Made by a program: the position numbers and the translations under genes. A DNA stretch of 7,053 bases from JAWLFI01 sp964525165 (GTDB lineage: Bacteria > Bacteroidota > Bacteroidia > Chitinophagales > Saprospiraceae), in contig CAZGGG010000108.1 in NCBI GenBank assembly GCA_964525165.1, positions 1-7,053 of the forward strand, read 5' to 3'. This document shows positions 6,462 through 7,053 of this stretch, piece after piece. The notes beneath the pieces are model-generated. The model worked only from the letters and a program-made list of their open reading frames with translations, ran no database searches and was not told where the DNA came from. Position 1 is the stretch's first letter, and the number at the start of each line of letters is the position of its first letter.

Positions 6462-7053
6462 AATTTATTCTTTAAATTACCAAACCCACATCCATACCCA
6501 TTAGCCGTTCCAATCCCACTAAAATAAATCACCTTTTGCATCTCAACGGAGGCTTTAACTTCAACCTCACAGGTCCAACCTACGACAATGACACGGTTAT
6601 TTTGGTCGCGACGTTCTTTACGTTTGTAGACTTTTAGAATTTTAAACTCTAAGGCGTCGGTATAGGTTTCTCCATAAAAGGCTTCATATTTACTTTTGGC
6701 ATTAATGCAAAGTTGCCTTGTGTATTCTGAATGCCGAGGTTCAGCAAATTTTCGTTTTCCTTCTTCGTTTACGTATCTTACCACTACTGGTTGTCGACAA
6801 TCGTAAAGCATTATGGTTTTAAATTCAGGTTCTGGAAGTATATCTACCGTCTGTACACTAAAGTCTATTCCATTAAAGCGATCGCCCCAAAAACCAGTTT
6901 GCTCTTCAAACAAACCTTTGACAAAATTTTTCATAGCTTCCGGGAGTAAAAACGATAAGGTGATTTGGAGTTTTGGGCTTTTTATCTCCAACAGTTTCCG
7001 GTCAATATGTGCTTTAGTTTTAGCTTGTATCTGGCTAAAGGTAAAAAACTTGA
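6458..7053 (-). CDS. cas6: Cas6 CRISPR RNA endoribonuclease, N-terminally cut by window edge
   Basis: Cas6 cuts the CRISPR transcript within each repeat to release crRNAs and often stays on the 3' stem. The frame is open to the right edge and gives 197 visible residues. The first visible residues, KFFTFSQI, match the Cas6 pattern usually found about 55-60 residues from the start, so roughly that much is missing. The C-terminus holds the glycine-rich signature GIGTANGYGCGFGNL (visible residues 179-193), the hallmark loop of RAMP-type Cas6 proteins. The catalytic histidine of typical Cas6 proteins lies in the missing N-terminal part, so activity cannot be judged here. A TTG at 6991 could be read as a start, but the homology upstream of it shows the gene begins beyond the window. 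Its TGA overlaps the cas5 ATG by 4 nt (ATGA), which favours translational coupling. It is the first effector gene visible and any operon promoter lies further right. Confidence 0.93.
   Translation of the reverse strand, partial: KFFTFSQIQAKTKAHIDRKLLEIKSPKLQITLSFLLPEAMKNFVKGLFEEQTGFWGDRFNGIDFSVQTVDILPEPEFKTIMLYDCRQPVVVRYVNEEGKRKFAEPRHSEYTRQLCINAKSKYEAFYGETYTDALEFKILKVYKRKERRDQNNRVIVVGWTCEVEVKASVEMQKVIYFSGIGTANGYGCGFGNLKNKL

Noticed and set aside
6458..6991. TTG at 6991 as the start of cas6
   Set aside because: The frame stays open to the window edge and the upstream KFFTFSQI is conserved Cas6 sequence, so the gene is cut, not short.
1..7053. CRISPR array or repeat-spacer units
   Set aside because: I saw no regularly spaced direct repeats on reading; the window is nearly all coding and the array would be expected outside it, beyond cas4.
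1199..7053. CRISPR-associated transposon or nuclease-dead type I system
   Set aside because: Cas3 keeps its HD and helicase residues and no tns genes are present, so an ordinary interference system is the better reading.

Overview
This window is almost entirely coding and holds most of a class 1, type I CRISPR-Cas locus. It is probably from a member of the Bacteroidota. That guess rests on the style of the genes (an Uma2 protein close to ones common in that phylum, A+T-rich cas genes, weak Shine-Dalgarno signals) and not on any marker gene. A 27-base run of N shows it comes from a draft or scaffolded assembly.

Layout, right to left, all on the minus strand: cas6 (5' end outside the window), cas5 (interrupted by the N run), a full-length HD-helicase cas3, a 471-residue gene in the position and size range of the Cas8 large subunit, and a Cas7-type backbone gene. 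The first four are packed with an ATGA overlap, a 4-nt gap and a 1-nt gap; cas7 follows after 20 nt. A small A+T-rich inverted repeat followed by five T's lies just behind cas7 and may end the effector transcript. Next comes a complete plus-strand Uma2-family nuclease gene. A minus-strand cas4 starts 29 bp from the Uma2 start and runs off the left edge. Cas1, cas2 and the CRISPR array are not in the window; by analogy with other type I loci they would be expected to the left, beyond cas4.

Together the genes would process crRNA (Cas6), form the crRNA-guided surveillance complex (Cas5, Cas7, Cas8 candidate), destroy the target (Cas3) and trim spacer precursors (Cas4). Cas6 plus Cas4 and a DevR/Cst2-like Cas7 point to type I-B or a relative. 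The order cas6-cas5-cas3-cas8-cas7-(Uma2)-cas4 is not the usual I-B order (cas6-cas8-cas7-cas5-cas3-cas4-cas1-cas2), and neither Cas7 nor the Cas8 candidate carries a signature that I can tie to a named subtype.

The points most worth checking are: the divergent effector set; a possible internal start in the cas8 candidate that would make a separate Cas11-like small subunit; the Uma2 gene sitting head-to-head with cas4 inside the locus; and a visible base-composition step (about 54% G+C in cas4/Uma2, about 28-45% in sampled lines of the effector genes), which suggests two modules of different history. No intergenic stretch exceeds about 61 bp, so there is no large unexplained non-coding region.
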